From Sphingomonas sp. SORGH_AS_0950 (GTDB lineage Bacteria > Pseudomonadota > Alphaproteobacteria > Sphingomonadales > Sphingomonadaceae), in the NCBI RefSeq assembly GCF_030818415.1, contig NZ_JAUTAE010000001.1, positions 2,754,001-2,818,000 on the forward strand: a stretch of DNA of 64,000 nt, given 5' to 3'. Positions 53,270 through 63,633 of this stretch are shown one piece after another. The notes under the pieces are model-generated. The model saw only the letters and a program-made list of their open reading frames with translations, ran no database searches and was not told the DNA's origin. A program made the position numbers and the translations under genes. Position 1 is the first letter of the stretch. The number at the start of each line of letters is the position of its first letter.

Positions 53270-53887
53270 ATGAAAGCCCGCTCGCTCCTGATCCTCGCGG
53301 CCGCCGCCGGAACGCTGGCCGCCTGTTCCACCACGGGTGGGCGCCTGCCACCGACCGAGGTGATTCGCTATCATCTGGGCGAGCCGATCGCGCGCGGGAC
53401 CGTCCGGGTCGAGCCGCTGTCGAACACCGGCCCCGCCAGCATCGAGTTCAAGACCTATGCCGCCGCGGTCGAAACCGCGCTGCTGCGCAACGGCTACACG
53501 CTGCCCCAGGGTGATGCGCAGCCCGACTATATCGCGACCGTGGCCTTCACCCGCGCCAACCGGCTGGGCCCGCCGCGCCCGTCGCCCTTCTCGATCGGCC
53601 TGGGCGGCGGCAGCTTCTCGGGCGGTCGTGGCGGCGGTGTCGGGCTGGGCGGGGGCGTCAGCTTCCCGATCGGCAAGAGCCGTCCGCAGGAGATCATCGG
53701 CACCGAGCTGTCGGTCCAGATCAAGCGCCGCGCCGACCAGTCGCCGATCTGGGAAGGCAGCGCGCGCAACATCGCCCCGATCGAGGCGGTGGCGAAGGTC
53801 GATGCCCAGGCCCAGGCCGCCAAGCTGGCCGATGCGCTGTTCACCAAATTCCCCGGCGAGTCGGGCCGCACCATCGAGGTGAAGTAA
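53270..53887 (+). CDS. DUF4136 family lipoprotein
   Basis: The 205-residue protein has a lipoprotein signal (MKARSLLILAAAAGTLAACS; lipobox LAAC with Cys19). DUF4136-like features include the FKTYAAAVETALLRNGYTL segment, a Gly-rich middle (SIGLGGGSFSGGRGGGVGLGG as a loop), a strand-rich LSVQIKRRADQSPIWEGSARN segment and a C-terminal helix with LADALFTKFP. Proteins of this family sit in the envelope without a known activity. The M14 carboxypeptidase gene follows four bases after its stop. Confidence 0.85.
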   Translation: MKARSLLILAAAAGTLAACSTTGGRLPPTEVIRYHLGEPIARGTVRVEPLSNTGPASIEFKTYAAAVETALLRNGYTLPQGDAQPDYIATVAFTRANRLGPPRPSPFSIGLGGGSFSGGRGGGVGLGGGVSFPIGKSRPQEIIGTELSVQIKRRADQSPIWEGSARNIAPIEAVAKVDAQAQAAKLADALFTKFPGESGRTIEVK

Positions 53888-53891
53888 GCCG

Positions 53892-54998
53892 ATGACGCTG
53901 ACCATCAACGCCGCCTTCGATGGCGGCAATATCCGCCTTGTCGGGATCGAGGGCGACCGGGTCGACCTGGAGATCGTGAACGACCGGGATTCGGACTTCT
54001 ACCAGTGGTTCTATTTCCGGGCCGGTGGGGTGAAGGGGCGCACGCTGACCTTCCGGATCCTGAACGGTGCAGGCTCGGCCTTTGCCGATGGCTGGCCGGG
54101 CTATCATGTCCGGACCTCGACCGACCGGCAGGACTGGCGCATGACCCCGACCCGCTATGCCGACGGGGTGATCGAGTGGCAGTGGACGGGCGAATCGGAC
54201 TTGGTCTGGTTCGCCTATTTCGCGCCCTATACGATGGAGCGCCACCACGACCTGGTCGCGCGGATCGCCGCGCGCGGCGTCCATCACGAAGAGATCGGCC
54301 AGACGCTCGACGGCCAGCCGATCGACTATTTCCGCCTCGGTTCGGGTGCGAAGCAGGTGTGGCTCTATGCCCGCCAGCATCCGGGCGAATCGATGGCCGA
54401 ATGGTGGATGGAGGGCGCGCTCGACTGGCTGACCAGCCCGGCGGCGGAGTCGCTGCTGGCGGCGGCGACGGTGCATATCGTGCCCAACATGAATCCGGAC
54501 GGCACGCGGCGCGGGCATCTGCGCACCAATGCGGTGGGGGTGAACCTCAACCGCGAATGGCACGCGCCCAGCCCCGAGCGCAGCCCCGAAGTGCTGTGCG
54601 TGCGCGACCGCATGGACCGGACCGGCGTCGACTTCGCGATCGACGTCCATGGCGACGAGGCGATCCCGGCGAACTTCATCGCCGGGTTCGAGGGGATTCC
54701 GAGCTGGACCGAGGAGCATGGCGCCAAATTCTATGAATTCGGTCGCCGCCTGGCTGCGCACACCCCCGATTTCCAGACCCAGATGGGCTATGAAAAGGCA
54801 AGCGCGGGCAATGCCAACCTCGCCATGTCCACCAACCAGCTCGCCGAGCGGTTCGGCGCGGTGTCGGTGACGCTGGAAATGCCGTTCAAGGACCATGATC
54901 CCAATCCCGACGCGGTCCATGGCTGGTCGGGCGAGCGGTCGGCGAAGCTGGGCGTGTCGTGCCTGGAAGTGCTGTCGGAGATGATCGGGGACATCTGA
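53892..54998 (+). CDS. M14 zinc carboxypeptidase of the cytosolic carboxypeptidase (CCP/Nna1-like) type
   Basis: The 368-residue protein has an N-terminal beta-rich domain (about 1-115) containing YQWFYFRAGGV and WFAYFAPYT, typical of the domain preceding the catalytic part of M14B cytosolic carboxypeptidases. The catalytic domain has zinc ligands His163 and Glu166 in RQHPGES and His253 in DVHGDE, the substrate-binding NLNRE at about 218-222 and the catalytic Glu329 in VTLEMPF. No signal peptide is seen. Bacterial relatives are poorly characterised; eukaryotic ones remove C-terminal glutamates from tubulin. Confidence 0.88.
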   Translation: MTLTINAAFDGGNIRLVGIEGDRVDLEIVNDRDSDFYQWFYFRAGGVKGRTLTFRILNGAGSAFADGWPGYHVRTSTDRQDWRMTPTRYADGVIEWQWTGESDLVWFAYFAPYTMERHHDLVARIAARGVHHEEIGQTLDGQPIDYFRLGSGAKQVWLYARQHPGESMAEWWMEGALDWLTSPAAESLLAAATVHIVPNMNPDGTRRGHLRTNAVGVNLNREWHAPSPERSPEVLCVRDRMDRTGVDFAIDVHGDEAIPANFIAGFEGIPSWTEEHGAKFYEFGRRLAAHTPDFQTQMGYEKASAGNANLAMSTNQLAERFGAVSVTLEMPFKDHDPNPDAVHGWSGERSAKLGVSCLEVLSEMIGDI

Positions 54999-55029
54999 TC
55001 GGGGAGTGGGGGGCGCTCCGGAGGGGCGT

Positions 55030-55125
55030 CCCTTGGCCTTCGACTGCGCTCAGGCTGAACGGAGCGACGGATGTTACGCCGATTTCCCCAACCTTCGTTC
55101 GGCCTGAGCGAAGTCGAAGGCCACG
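55030..55125. repeat. Family A inverted-repeat element
   Basis: GGCCTTCGACTGCGCTCAGG (continuing CTGAACGGAG) faces TCGTTCGGCCTGAGCGAAGT (continuing CGAAGGCC) across about 35 bases. It lies between the convergent M14 and phosphomannomutase genes. Confidence 0.88.
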
Positions 55126-55132
55126 CCCGGCG

Positions 55133-56509
55133 TTACCGGTGTACCCCCTCCATCGCGAGGTAATGGTCCAACTCCGCCAGCACCCGCTCCAGCCCCGCCG
55201 CATTCCCGGCCTCGGCCCGCACGGTCAGCGCGGCTTGCGTGTTGGACGCCCGCAACAGCCACCAGCCATCCGCCGTCCGCACCCGGACGCCATCCGTGTC
55301 GTTGACCTCGGCCCCGTCACGGGCCAGCGCCGCCGCCACCCGGTCGACGATCGCGAACTTGTCCGATTCGGATATGACGATCCGCGTTTCGGGAATATCG
55401 ACCATCGCGGGCATCGCCCCGCGCAGCTCGGTCATCGAGCGGCCTGCCAGATGCACGCTGCGGATCAGGCGGATCGCGGCATAATGGGCATCGTCGAACC
55501 CGTACCATTCGCCCGCGAAGAACATATGGCCCGACATCTCCCCGCCCAGCGGTGCGGCGGTTTCGGCCATCTTGGTCTTCATCAGGCTGTGTCCGGTCTT
55601 CCACATCACCGGCTGGCCGCCCAGCGTCGTGATATGGTCGAACAGCGCCTGGCTGGCCTTCACGTCCGCGACGATCGGCGCGCCGGGATGCTCGGCGAGT
55701 GCGGGCCCGGCCAGCAGCATCAGGATCTGGTCGCCCCAGATCACGCGGCCCAGCCCGTCGATCGCGCCGATCCGGTCGCCGTCGCCGTCGAAAGCGAATC
55801 CGAAGTCGAGCGACTTCTCGGCCACGAGTCGCTTCAGCGCGTCTAGGTTGCTCTCGACCGTCGGATCGGGGTGATGATGCGGGAAATGACCGTCCACATC
55901 GGTGAACAGCGTGTGATGCTCACCCGGCAGGCGCTGGACCAGCTTCTCGATGACCGGGCCCGCCGCGCCGCTGCCGCAGTCCCAGCCGATGCGATAGGCA
56001 CCCCCGGCATAGCCCGCCATCAGCCGGTCGACATAGGCGTCGAGAATGGCGTGTTCGCTCACCCGCCCCTGGCCTGTGGTCCAGTCGCGCGTCCGCGCCA
56101 TCCGCGCCAGGTCCTGCACATCCTCGCCGAAAAACGGGCGGTGGTGCAGCACCATCTTGAAGCCATTGTCGTCGCGGGGATTGTGGCTGCCCGTTACCTG
56201 TACGGCGCCGTCCACCCCTAGGGTTGCTTCGGCGAAATAGACCATCGGGGTGGGGCCCAGCCCCAGCCGGACGACATCGACGCCGCTTTCGCACAGCCCC
56301 TCGACCAGCGCGGCCTCGAGTGCGGGCGAGCTGAGCCGGCCGTCGCGCCCGACCGCGACGCGGGAGCCGCCTGCGCGCCGCACCCGGCTGGCAAAGCCGC
56401 GCCCGACCGCATAGGCGGCGGATTCGTCCAGCGTCTCGGGCACGGTGCCGCGTACGTCATATTCGCGGCACGCGCTGGGATGGATCGCGGCGGCGCGTTC
56501 AGCCACCAC
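55133..56509 (-). CDS. Phosphomannomutase/phosphoglucomutase
   Basis: The 458-residue enzyme interconverts hexose 6- and 1-phosphates for exopolysaccharide and lipopolysaccharide precursors. The phosphoserine is Ser108 in VTGSHNPRDDNG, the same number as in Pseudomonas AlgC. The Mg motif is FDGDGDRIGAID, the sugar-specificity loop GGEMSGHMFF, and the phosphate-binding C-terminal RASNTQAALTVRAE is present. GTG start at 56509 overlaps the end of the upstream J-domain gene by 11 bases. AlgC-like dual specificity is likely from the GEMSGH loop. Confidence 0.93.
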   Translation of the reverse strand: MVAERAAAIHPSACREYDVRGTVPETLDESAAYAVGRGFASRVRRAGGSRVAVGRDGRLSSPALEAALVEGLCESGVDVVRLGLGPTPMVYFAEATLGVDGAVQVTGSHNPRDDNGFKMVLHHRPFFGEDVQDLARMARTRDWTTGQGRVSEHAILDAYVDRLMAGYAGGAYRIGWDCGSGAAGPVIEKLVQRLPGEHHTLFTDVDGHFPHHHPDPTVESNLDALKRLVAEKSLDFGFAFDGDGDRIGAIDGLGRVIWGDQILMLLAGPALAEHPGAPIVADVKASQALFDHITTLGGQPVMWKTGHSLMKTKMAETAAPLGGEMSGHMFFAGEWYGFDDAHYAAIRLIRSVHLAGRSMTELRGAMPAMVDIPETRIVISESDKFAIVDRVAAALARDGAEVNDTDGVRVRTADGWWLLRASNTQAALTVRAEAGNAAGLERVLAELDHYLAMEGVHR

Positions 56510-56768
56510 GCCGGTCCAGCAACAGGTCGCGCGCGGCGTTCACCCGCCGCGCGAGTTCGGCCGATCCGCCGCGATCGGGATGGACCTGGCTCACCAGCCG
56601 CCGATGCGCCTGGCGGATCGCCTCGGCATCGGCATGCGGCGGCAGGTCGAGGATCGCCAGAGCCTCCGCCTCGTCACGCGGCAGGCGGGGCGTGCGCGCC
56701 GCCCTGGCCGGGCGGGGCATGTAGCGCCACACCAGCCAGATCACCGCCAGCGCGATCAGCCATTTCAC
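56499..56768 (-). CDS. Small membrane-anchored J-domain protein
   Basis: The 89-residue protein has an N-terminal membrane segment (MKWLIALAVIWLVWRYM, residues 1-17) followed by a compact J domain at about 33-89 with LDLPPHADAEAIRQAHRRLVSQVHPDRGGS, including HPD. This layout resembles TIM14/Pam18-type and DjlC-type J proteins that recruit DnaK to the membrane. GTG start at 56768. It overlaps the phosphomannomutase gene and follows mipZ by 22 bases, so all three are probably one transcript. Confidence 0.9.
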   Translation of the reverse strand: MKWLIALAVIWLVWRYMPRPARAARTPRLPRDEAEALAILDLPPHADAEAIRQAHRRLVSQVHPDRGGSAELARRVNAARDLLLDRRGG

Positions 56769-56790
56769 GCCGTCCGCATCCCGTATCCGA

Positions 56791-57618
56791 TCATGCGGCC
56801 GCGTCGGTTTCGGTCGTGCCGCCCAGCGCGGAACCGTCCTCGCCCGGCTCGGGCAGTTGGAGCGCGGCCATCATCTCGCGCAGTTCCTGCCGCGCGGCGA
56901 CATGGCCCAGCCCCATCGCGCCGAATTCCTTGGAGTCGATCATGGTCAGGCCGTTGGGGAACATTTCGCGATAGATGACCCGCTCGCCCAGCCCCGGAAT
57001 GATCCGGAAGCCGACCCGGCGCGACAACTGGGTCAGCGCGTCCGACACGCGGCGCATGTTGCGCGCCTCGATATGCTGAAGCCGGTTGCGCAGCACGACC
57101 CAGTCGATGGTGGTGCCGTCGGCGCGCGCCCGCTGCTTGCGCGCGTCCCAGATCAGCTCGGAATAGAAGCTGGGGCGCGTGACTTGGAAACTCTCCGGAT
57201 CGACCTGGCCGATCAGGTCGAAATCGACGAAACTGTCGTTCATCGGCGTGACCAGCGTGTTGGACAAGGCCGCCGCCGTCCGCGCGAAATGGTCGTCGCG
57301 GCCCGGCGTGTCGACGATCAGGAAATCGGCATCCTGCGACAGGCCGAACCACAGCTCCTCGAACCCCTCCTCGGTCTGGGTGGTATGGGTCGCATGGACC
57401 GGCATGGGCAGGGCATGGCCCGTGCGCCGGATCGTCTCGGCGCGATTCTCCAGATACCGGCCGACAGTACGCTGACGATGATCCAGATCAAGACAGGCGA
57501 CTCGGGCCCCCTTGGCGGCCAAAGCGATGGCGACATGGACCGCCGTCGTCGATTTGCCAGTGCCACCTTTTTCATTGGCAAAAACAATCACGTGGGTTGA
57601 AGATAGCCGCTCCGGCAA
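56791..57618 (-). CDS. mipZ: Cell-division site regulator MipZ (ParA-like ATPase)
   Basis: MipZ forms gradients from chromosome origins via ParB and blocks FtsZ near the poles, positioning the septum. The 275-residue protein has a deviant Walker A motif NEKGGTGKST (Lys17 signature and Lys22), the VACLDLDHRQRTVGRYLENR region unique to MipZ, FLIVDTPGRDDHFARTAAA as Walker B and WVVLRNRLQHIEARNMRRV. Length is standard. The start is TTG at 57618 with AAGGA about ten bases upstream; no ATG is available. It is divergent from panC across 75 bases. Confidence 0.95.
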   Translation of the reverse strand: MPERLSSTHVIVFANEKGGTGKSTTAVHVAIALAAKGARVACLDLDHRQRTVGRYLENRAETIRRTGHALPMPVHATHTTQTEEGFEELWFGLSQDADFLIVDTPGRDDHFARTAAALSNTLVTPMNDSFVDFDLIGQVDPESFQVTRPSFYSELIWDARKQRARADGTTIDWVVLRNRLQHIEARNMRRVSDALTQLSRRVGFRIIPGLGERVIYREMFPNGLTMIDSKEFGAMGLGHVAARQELREMMAALQLPEPGEDGSALGGTTETDAAA

Positions 57619-57693
57619 CTCGTCGCTTCCTTATTGATCCCCGTTGCCACCCTTCATAGAAGCCCTCGGCGTGGGGAACGAGGGGTAAAATCA

Positions 57694-58536
57694 GTGGAAG
57701 TCATTCGGGATCGCGAAGCGCTGGCCGCGACGCTCGGCACGTTGCGGGCCGAGGGGGCGCGCGTGGCGTTCGTGCCGACCATGGGCGCGCTCCATGCCGG
57801 GCATATCGCGTTGATCGAGGCGGCGAAGCGGCCGGGAACCAAGGTGGTCGCGTCGATCTTCGTCAATCCCCGGCAATTCGGCGCGGGCGAGGATCTGGGC
57901 CGCTATCCCCGGCGCGAGGCGTCCGACCTGCGCATGCTGACCGAGGCGGGATGCGATGCCGTCTGGATGCCCGGCGTCGAGACCATGTATCCGGAGGGGC
58001 ATGCGACCACCATCCATGTCGCGGGCGTCAGCGAGGGCTTTGACGGCGAGGCGCGTCCCGGCCATTTCGACGGCGTCGCCACCGTCGTTGCCAAGCTGTT
58101 CAACCAGGTCCGCCCCGACGCCGCCTATTTCGGCGAAAAGGATTTCCAGCAGCTGGCGGTGATCCGCCGCATGGTCGCCGATCTCGATTTCCTCATCGAT
58201 ATCGTCGGCGTGCCGACCCAGCGCGACGATGACGGTTTGGCGCTGTCGTCGCGCAACATCTATCTCGACGAGGAACAGCGGGCCAAGGCGGTGGCGCTGC
58301 CCCGCGCGCTGGGCGTCGCCGCGCGGGCGATCGGGCGGGGCGAGGAGGTGGCGACGGTGCTGGCCGATGCCCGCGCCACGCTGACCGCCGCCGGGTTCGA
58401 GGTGGACTATGTCGCCCTGGCCGATGCCGAGACGCTGGCCCCCGATCCCGCCGCCGATCGTCCCCGCCGCCTGCTGGCCGCAGCGCGCATGGGATCGACC
58501 AGACTGATCGATAATATCGCTATCACACTCGGTTAA
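57694..58536 (+). CDS. panC: Pantothenate synthetase (pantoate-beta-alanine ligase)
   Basis: PanC joins pantoate and beta-alanine with ATP to give pantothenate for CoA. The 280-residue protein contains FVPTMGALHAGHIALI with the HIGH-like motif, FVNPRQFGAGEDLGRYPR, the YFGEKDFQQLAVIRRMV region and LALSSRNIYLDEEQRAKA. GTG at 57694 is chosen because GAGGGG lies eight bases upstream and the length is standard; an ATG at 57634 would add a basic, non-conserved leader. Its stop lies inside a perfect 16-base dyad (GGTTAATGAGTTAACC). Confidence 0.95.
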   Translation: MEVIRDREALAATLGTLRAEGARVAFVPTMGALHAGHIALIEAAKRPGTKVVASIFVNPRQFGAGEDLGRYPRREASDLRMLTEAGCDAVWMPGVETMYPEGHATTIHVAGVSEGFDGEARPGHFDGVATVVAKLFNQVRPDAAYFGEKDFQQLAVIRRMVADLDFLIDIVGVPTQRDDDGLALSSRNIYLDEEQRAKAVALPRALGVAARAIGRGEEVATVLADARATLTAAGFEVDYVALADAETLAPDPAADRPRRLLAAARMGSTRLIDNIAITLG

Positions 58537-58582
58537 TGAGTTAACCAATTTGTGACCGTTATGGCCATAGACCCATGCTCGT

Positions 58583-58595
58583 GGACACGGTGTCC
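58583..58595. other. Perfect 13-base dyad upstream of the Sel1-type gene
   Basis: GGACAC and GTGTCC form perfect arms around one central G, ending four bases before the GAGGGG ribosome binding site of the next gene. A protein-binding (operator) role or an RNA hairpin masking the ribosome site are both possible. There is no direct evidence for either. Confidence 0.4.
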
Positions 58596-58612
58596 GCAAG
58601 AGGGGCATGGAT

Positions 58613-58915
58613 ATGGCCAATAGCAGCAAATCCGCGCAGTTCCTGATGGAAAGCCGGATCGCCGACCAGATGGCGACCGACGGCGCGGCGATGTACGATC
58701 TGGGCGTCGCCTTTTCGACCGGCTCGGGCGGCACCCGCCTGGACCTGATCGAAGCGCACAAATGGTTCAACCTGGCGGCGGTCGCGGGCTTCCTGCCCGC
58801 GCAGATCGCACGGTCCGAAGTGGCCGAAGACATGACCGCGCGCGAAATCGCCGAAGCGCAGCGCCAGGCCCGCGCCATGCTCTACGGCCATGTCCCGCAG
58901 ATGCGTGCGGCTTGA
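58613..58915 (+). CDS. Short Sel1-repeat-type protein
   Basis: The 100-residue protein contains GAAMYDLGVAFSTGSGGTRLDLIEAHKWFNLAAVAGFLPAQ, a single Sel1-like (SLR) alpha-hairpin. A helical tail follows (EDMTAREIAEAQRQARAML). Small proteins of this kind may bind peptides or act as adaptors; no function is known here. ATG at 58613 is chosen over 58607 because the GAGGGG signal is then seven bases away. Inverted repeats lie upstream. Confidence 0.82.
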   Translation: MANSSKSAQFLMESRIADQMATDGAAMYDLGVAFSTGSGGTRLDLIEAHKWFNLAAVAGFLPAQIARSEVAEDMTAREIAEAQRQARAMLYGHVPQMRAA

Positions 58916-58969
58916 GGTCCTGACACCCCGCCGATAGATGGCCCTGATCGTTTTCGATTTGGGGGGGCG

Positions 58970-59218
58970 ATGGACGACAAGAGTGACGGCCAGGTGACCC
59001 TCCGTCTTGGGCGCGTCGCCGTTCATGTCGGGGTCGCGACATTGGTGGGCATGTCGGTCACGATCATGCTGGAGCGATACGGCCATTTACCGCACTGGAT
59101 GGTGGTCAATAACGCAAGAGGCAGGTCGTTCGTCTGGCTGACCGGGCTGTTGTTCGGTTCTCTCGCATGGCGAATGCTGAACAAGGTGTTCCCGGTGCAG
59201 GGGAAAGGCGGAGCGTAG
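58970..59218 (+). CDS. Small predicted two-helix membrane protein
   Basis: The 82-residue product has two hydrophobic segments, about residues 15-33 (RVAVHVGVATLVGMSVTIML) and 53-68 (SFVWLTGLLFGSLAWRML), and a charged N terminus. GGGGGGGCG lies directly before the ATG. It is the last gene before a short gap to the topA stop on the other strand. No family is recognised; the evidence is the start signal and the hydrophobic pattern. Confidence 0.55.
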   Translation: MDDKSDGQVTLRLGRVAVHVGVATLVGMSVTIMLERYGHLPHWMVVNNARGRSFVWLTGLLFGSLAWRMLNKVFPVQGKGGA

Positions 59219-59344
59219 AGGCCGCCATGTCCGCGACATGAGGGATTCGGGATCGCAGGCGCGGGAACGGCTCCGTCATCGGCCGACCGGAATGATCGAC
59301 GAGGCTTATCCCCGCCGACCATTTACGCCGTCATGCAATCGCGA

Positions 59345-61936
<2,592 letters not shown>

Positions 61937-62050
61937 GAGTGGTGAAACGCGTCCCTTATGTGCGTACGCGAGGATGGGGAGGGGGCGGGGGGCCGTCAAG
62001 CGGGGTTGGGTCGTTGGCGGTGGCGGTTCGGGCAGGTGCGGGTGCCCCGT

Positions 62051-62557
62051 TCAACGCTCTCGAACGAAACGCAGCGCTTCCCCCCGATAGGTCGGCCGGT
62101 CGTGCAAGGCATAGCCCAGCCGCTCCGCCAGGCGGATCGAGCCGAGATTGGCGGGCGCGATGATGCACTGGGTCGCGGCGGGCGCATGATGCTGCTCCAT
62201 CCAGCGATGCGCGGCGGTCGCGGCCTCGAACGCGTAGCCCTTGCCATGCGCGGCGCTGGTGAAGACCCAGGCTGCTTCGGGTGGAGAGGGTGAAAGTTTC
62301 GGCACGACCTCGCGGCGGAAGTCCATGAAGCCGGTCTCGCCGAGATATTGCCCGGTGACCCGGTCGAGCACTGCGAACAGCCCGTGGCCGAATACTGACC
62401 AATAGCCGACGAAGCGCAACAGCCGCATCCACGCTTCCTCGCCCGACATCGGCGGACCGGCGTGACGGACCACCACGGGATCGGCGACCATCGCGGAATA
62501 GGCGTCGAAATCCGCCACCTCATAGGGACGCAGGGTCAGGCGTTCCGTCTGGATCAT
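62051..62557 (-). CDS. GNAT acetyltransferase (RimJ/RimL-type)
   Basis: The 168-residue protein starts MIQTERLTLRPYEVADFDAY, the usual opening of RimJ/RimL-like N-acetyltransferases, with the acetyl-CoA region AHGKGYAFEAATAAHRWM and the C-terminal SIRLAERLGYALHDRPTYRGEALRFVRER. Targets may be protein N termini or small amines. Its ATG overlaps the dprA stop (ATGA), so it is translated with dprA. The topA start lies 114 bases downstream. Confidence 0.88.
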   Translation of the reverse strand: MIQTERLTLRPYEVADFDAYSAMVADPVVVRHAGPPMSGEEAWMRLLRFVGYWSVFGHGLFAVLDRVTGQYLGETGFMDFRREVVPKLSPSPPEAAWVFTSAAHGKGYAFEAATAAHRWMEQHHAPAATQCIIAPANLGSIRLAERLGYALHDRPTYRGEALRFVRER

Positions 62558-63633
62558 GCCAGCGCCACCCGGCCGCCCGCATGGCGCTCCAGCCGTCCGG
62601 CCAGCTCCAGTTCCAGCAGGATCGTCTGGACGATGGCGGGCGGGCGGCCGCTCTGGCGGATAATTTCGTCCACGCTCACCGCCACCGGGCCGAGCAGGTC
62701 GCCGACCCGCCGCCGGTCGGCATCGCTCGCCTCCTGCGGCGGCGGCGGGGTGTAGGCGCTATCGGGTGCGCGGACCATGCGCGGGTCGATCGGGCGAATC
62801 TGTTCGAGAATGTCCCCCGCCGACTGGATCAGCGTCGCGCCCTCGCGGATCAGCATGTTGCAGCCTTGCGCGCGCGGGTCCGCCGGGTGGCCGGGCACCG
62901 CCATCACCTCGCGCCCCGCCTCGCCCGCCAGCCGCGCGGTGATGAGCGAGCCCGAACGCGGCGCGGCCTCGACCACCACGGTCCCTTGCGCCAGCCCGGC
63001 GATGATCCGGTTGCGCGAGGGGAAGTGGCGGGCCAGCGGCTGGGTGCCCGGCGGCTGTTCGGCGATCAGCAGGCCGCGCGTCGCCACCTCTTCCTGCAAC
63101 CGGGCATTTTCGGGGGGAAAGGCGATGTCGATGCCGCTGGCGATGACGCCGATCGTGCCGCCCTCCAGCGCGCCGAGATGCGCCGCGGTGTCGATCCCCC
63201 GCGCCAGCCCCGAGGTGACGGGCACATGCTGCGCCGCCAGATCCTGTGCCAGCCCCCGCGCGAAGCGGCAGGACGCGGCCGAGGCATTGCGCGCGCCGAC
63301 CAGCGCCACCCCGCCGCGATGCGCCAGCCCGATGTCGCCGCGCACGATCAGCGCGGGCGGCGCGGTGTCGAGCTCGGCGAGCAGCGGCGGATATTCGGCC
63401 TCGCCCAGCAGGACATGCCGCGCGCCGAGTCGTGCGACCGCCTCGATCTCGCGGGCGATCAGTGCGGGATCGGGGATGCGCGGGCCATCGCCGCCGCCGC
63501 GCCGGGCGAGCATCGGCACCGCGTCCAGCGCCGCCTCCGCCGCGCCGAAGCGCGCCATCAATTGTCGCCAGGTGACCGGGCCGATGCCATGCGTCCGCAG
63601 CAGCCGGAGCTGCGCGAACCGGGCGTCAGCCAC
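62554..63633 (-). CDS. dprA: DNA-processing protein DprA
   Basis: DprA loads RecA onto incoming single-stranded DNA during natural transformation. The 359-residue protein has an N-terminal helical (SAM-like) region (LLRTHGIGPVTWRQL), the Rossmann-like SMF domain from about 75 (VALVGARNASAASCRFARGLAQDLA; SGLARGIDTAAHLGAL; VVEAAPRSGSLITARLA) and a C-terminal winged helix (VSVDEIIRQSGRPPAIVQTILLELELAGRLERH as its two halves). GTG start at 63633 overlaps the plsY stop by eight bases. Other competence genes are not in view. Confidence 0.95.
   Translation of the reverse strand: MADARFAQLRLLRTHGIGPVTWRQLMARFGAAEAALDAVPMLARRGGGDGPRIPDPALIAREIEAVARLGARHVLLGEAEYPPLLAELDTAPPALIVRGDIGLAHRGGVALVGARNASAASCRFARGLAQDLAAQHVPVTSGLARGIDTAAHLGALEGGTIGVIASGIDIAFPPENARLQEEVATRGLLIAEQPPGTQPLARHFPSRNRIIAGLAQGTVVVEAAPRSGSLITARLAGEAGREVMAVPGHPADPRAQGCNMLIREGATLIQSAGDILEQIRPIDPRMVRAPDSAYTPPPPQEASDADRRRVGDLLGPVAVSVDEIIRQSGRPPAIVQTILLELELAGRLERHAGGRVALA

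Noticed and set aside
58531..58546. CtrA binding site (TTAA-N7-TTAAC)
   Set aside because: The TTAA half-sites are four, not seven, bases apart, and it lies across the panC stop codon.
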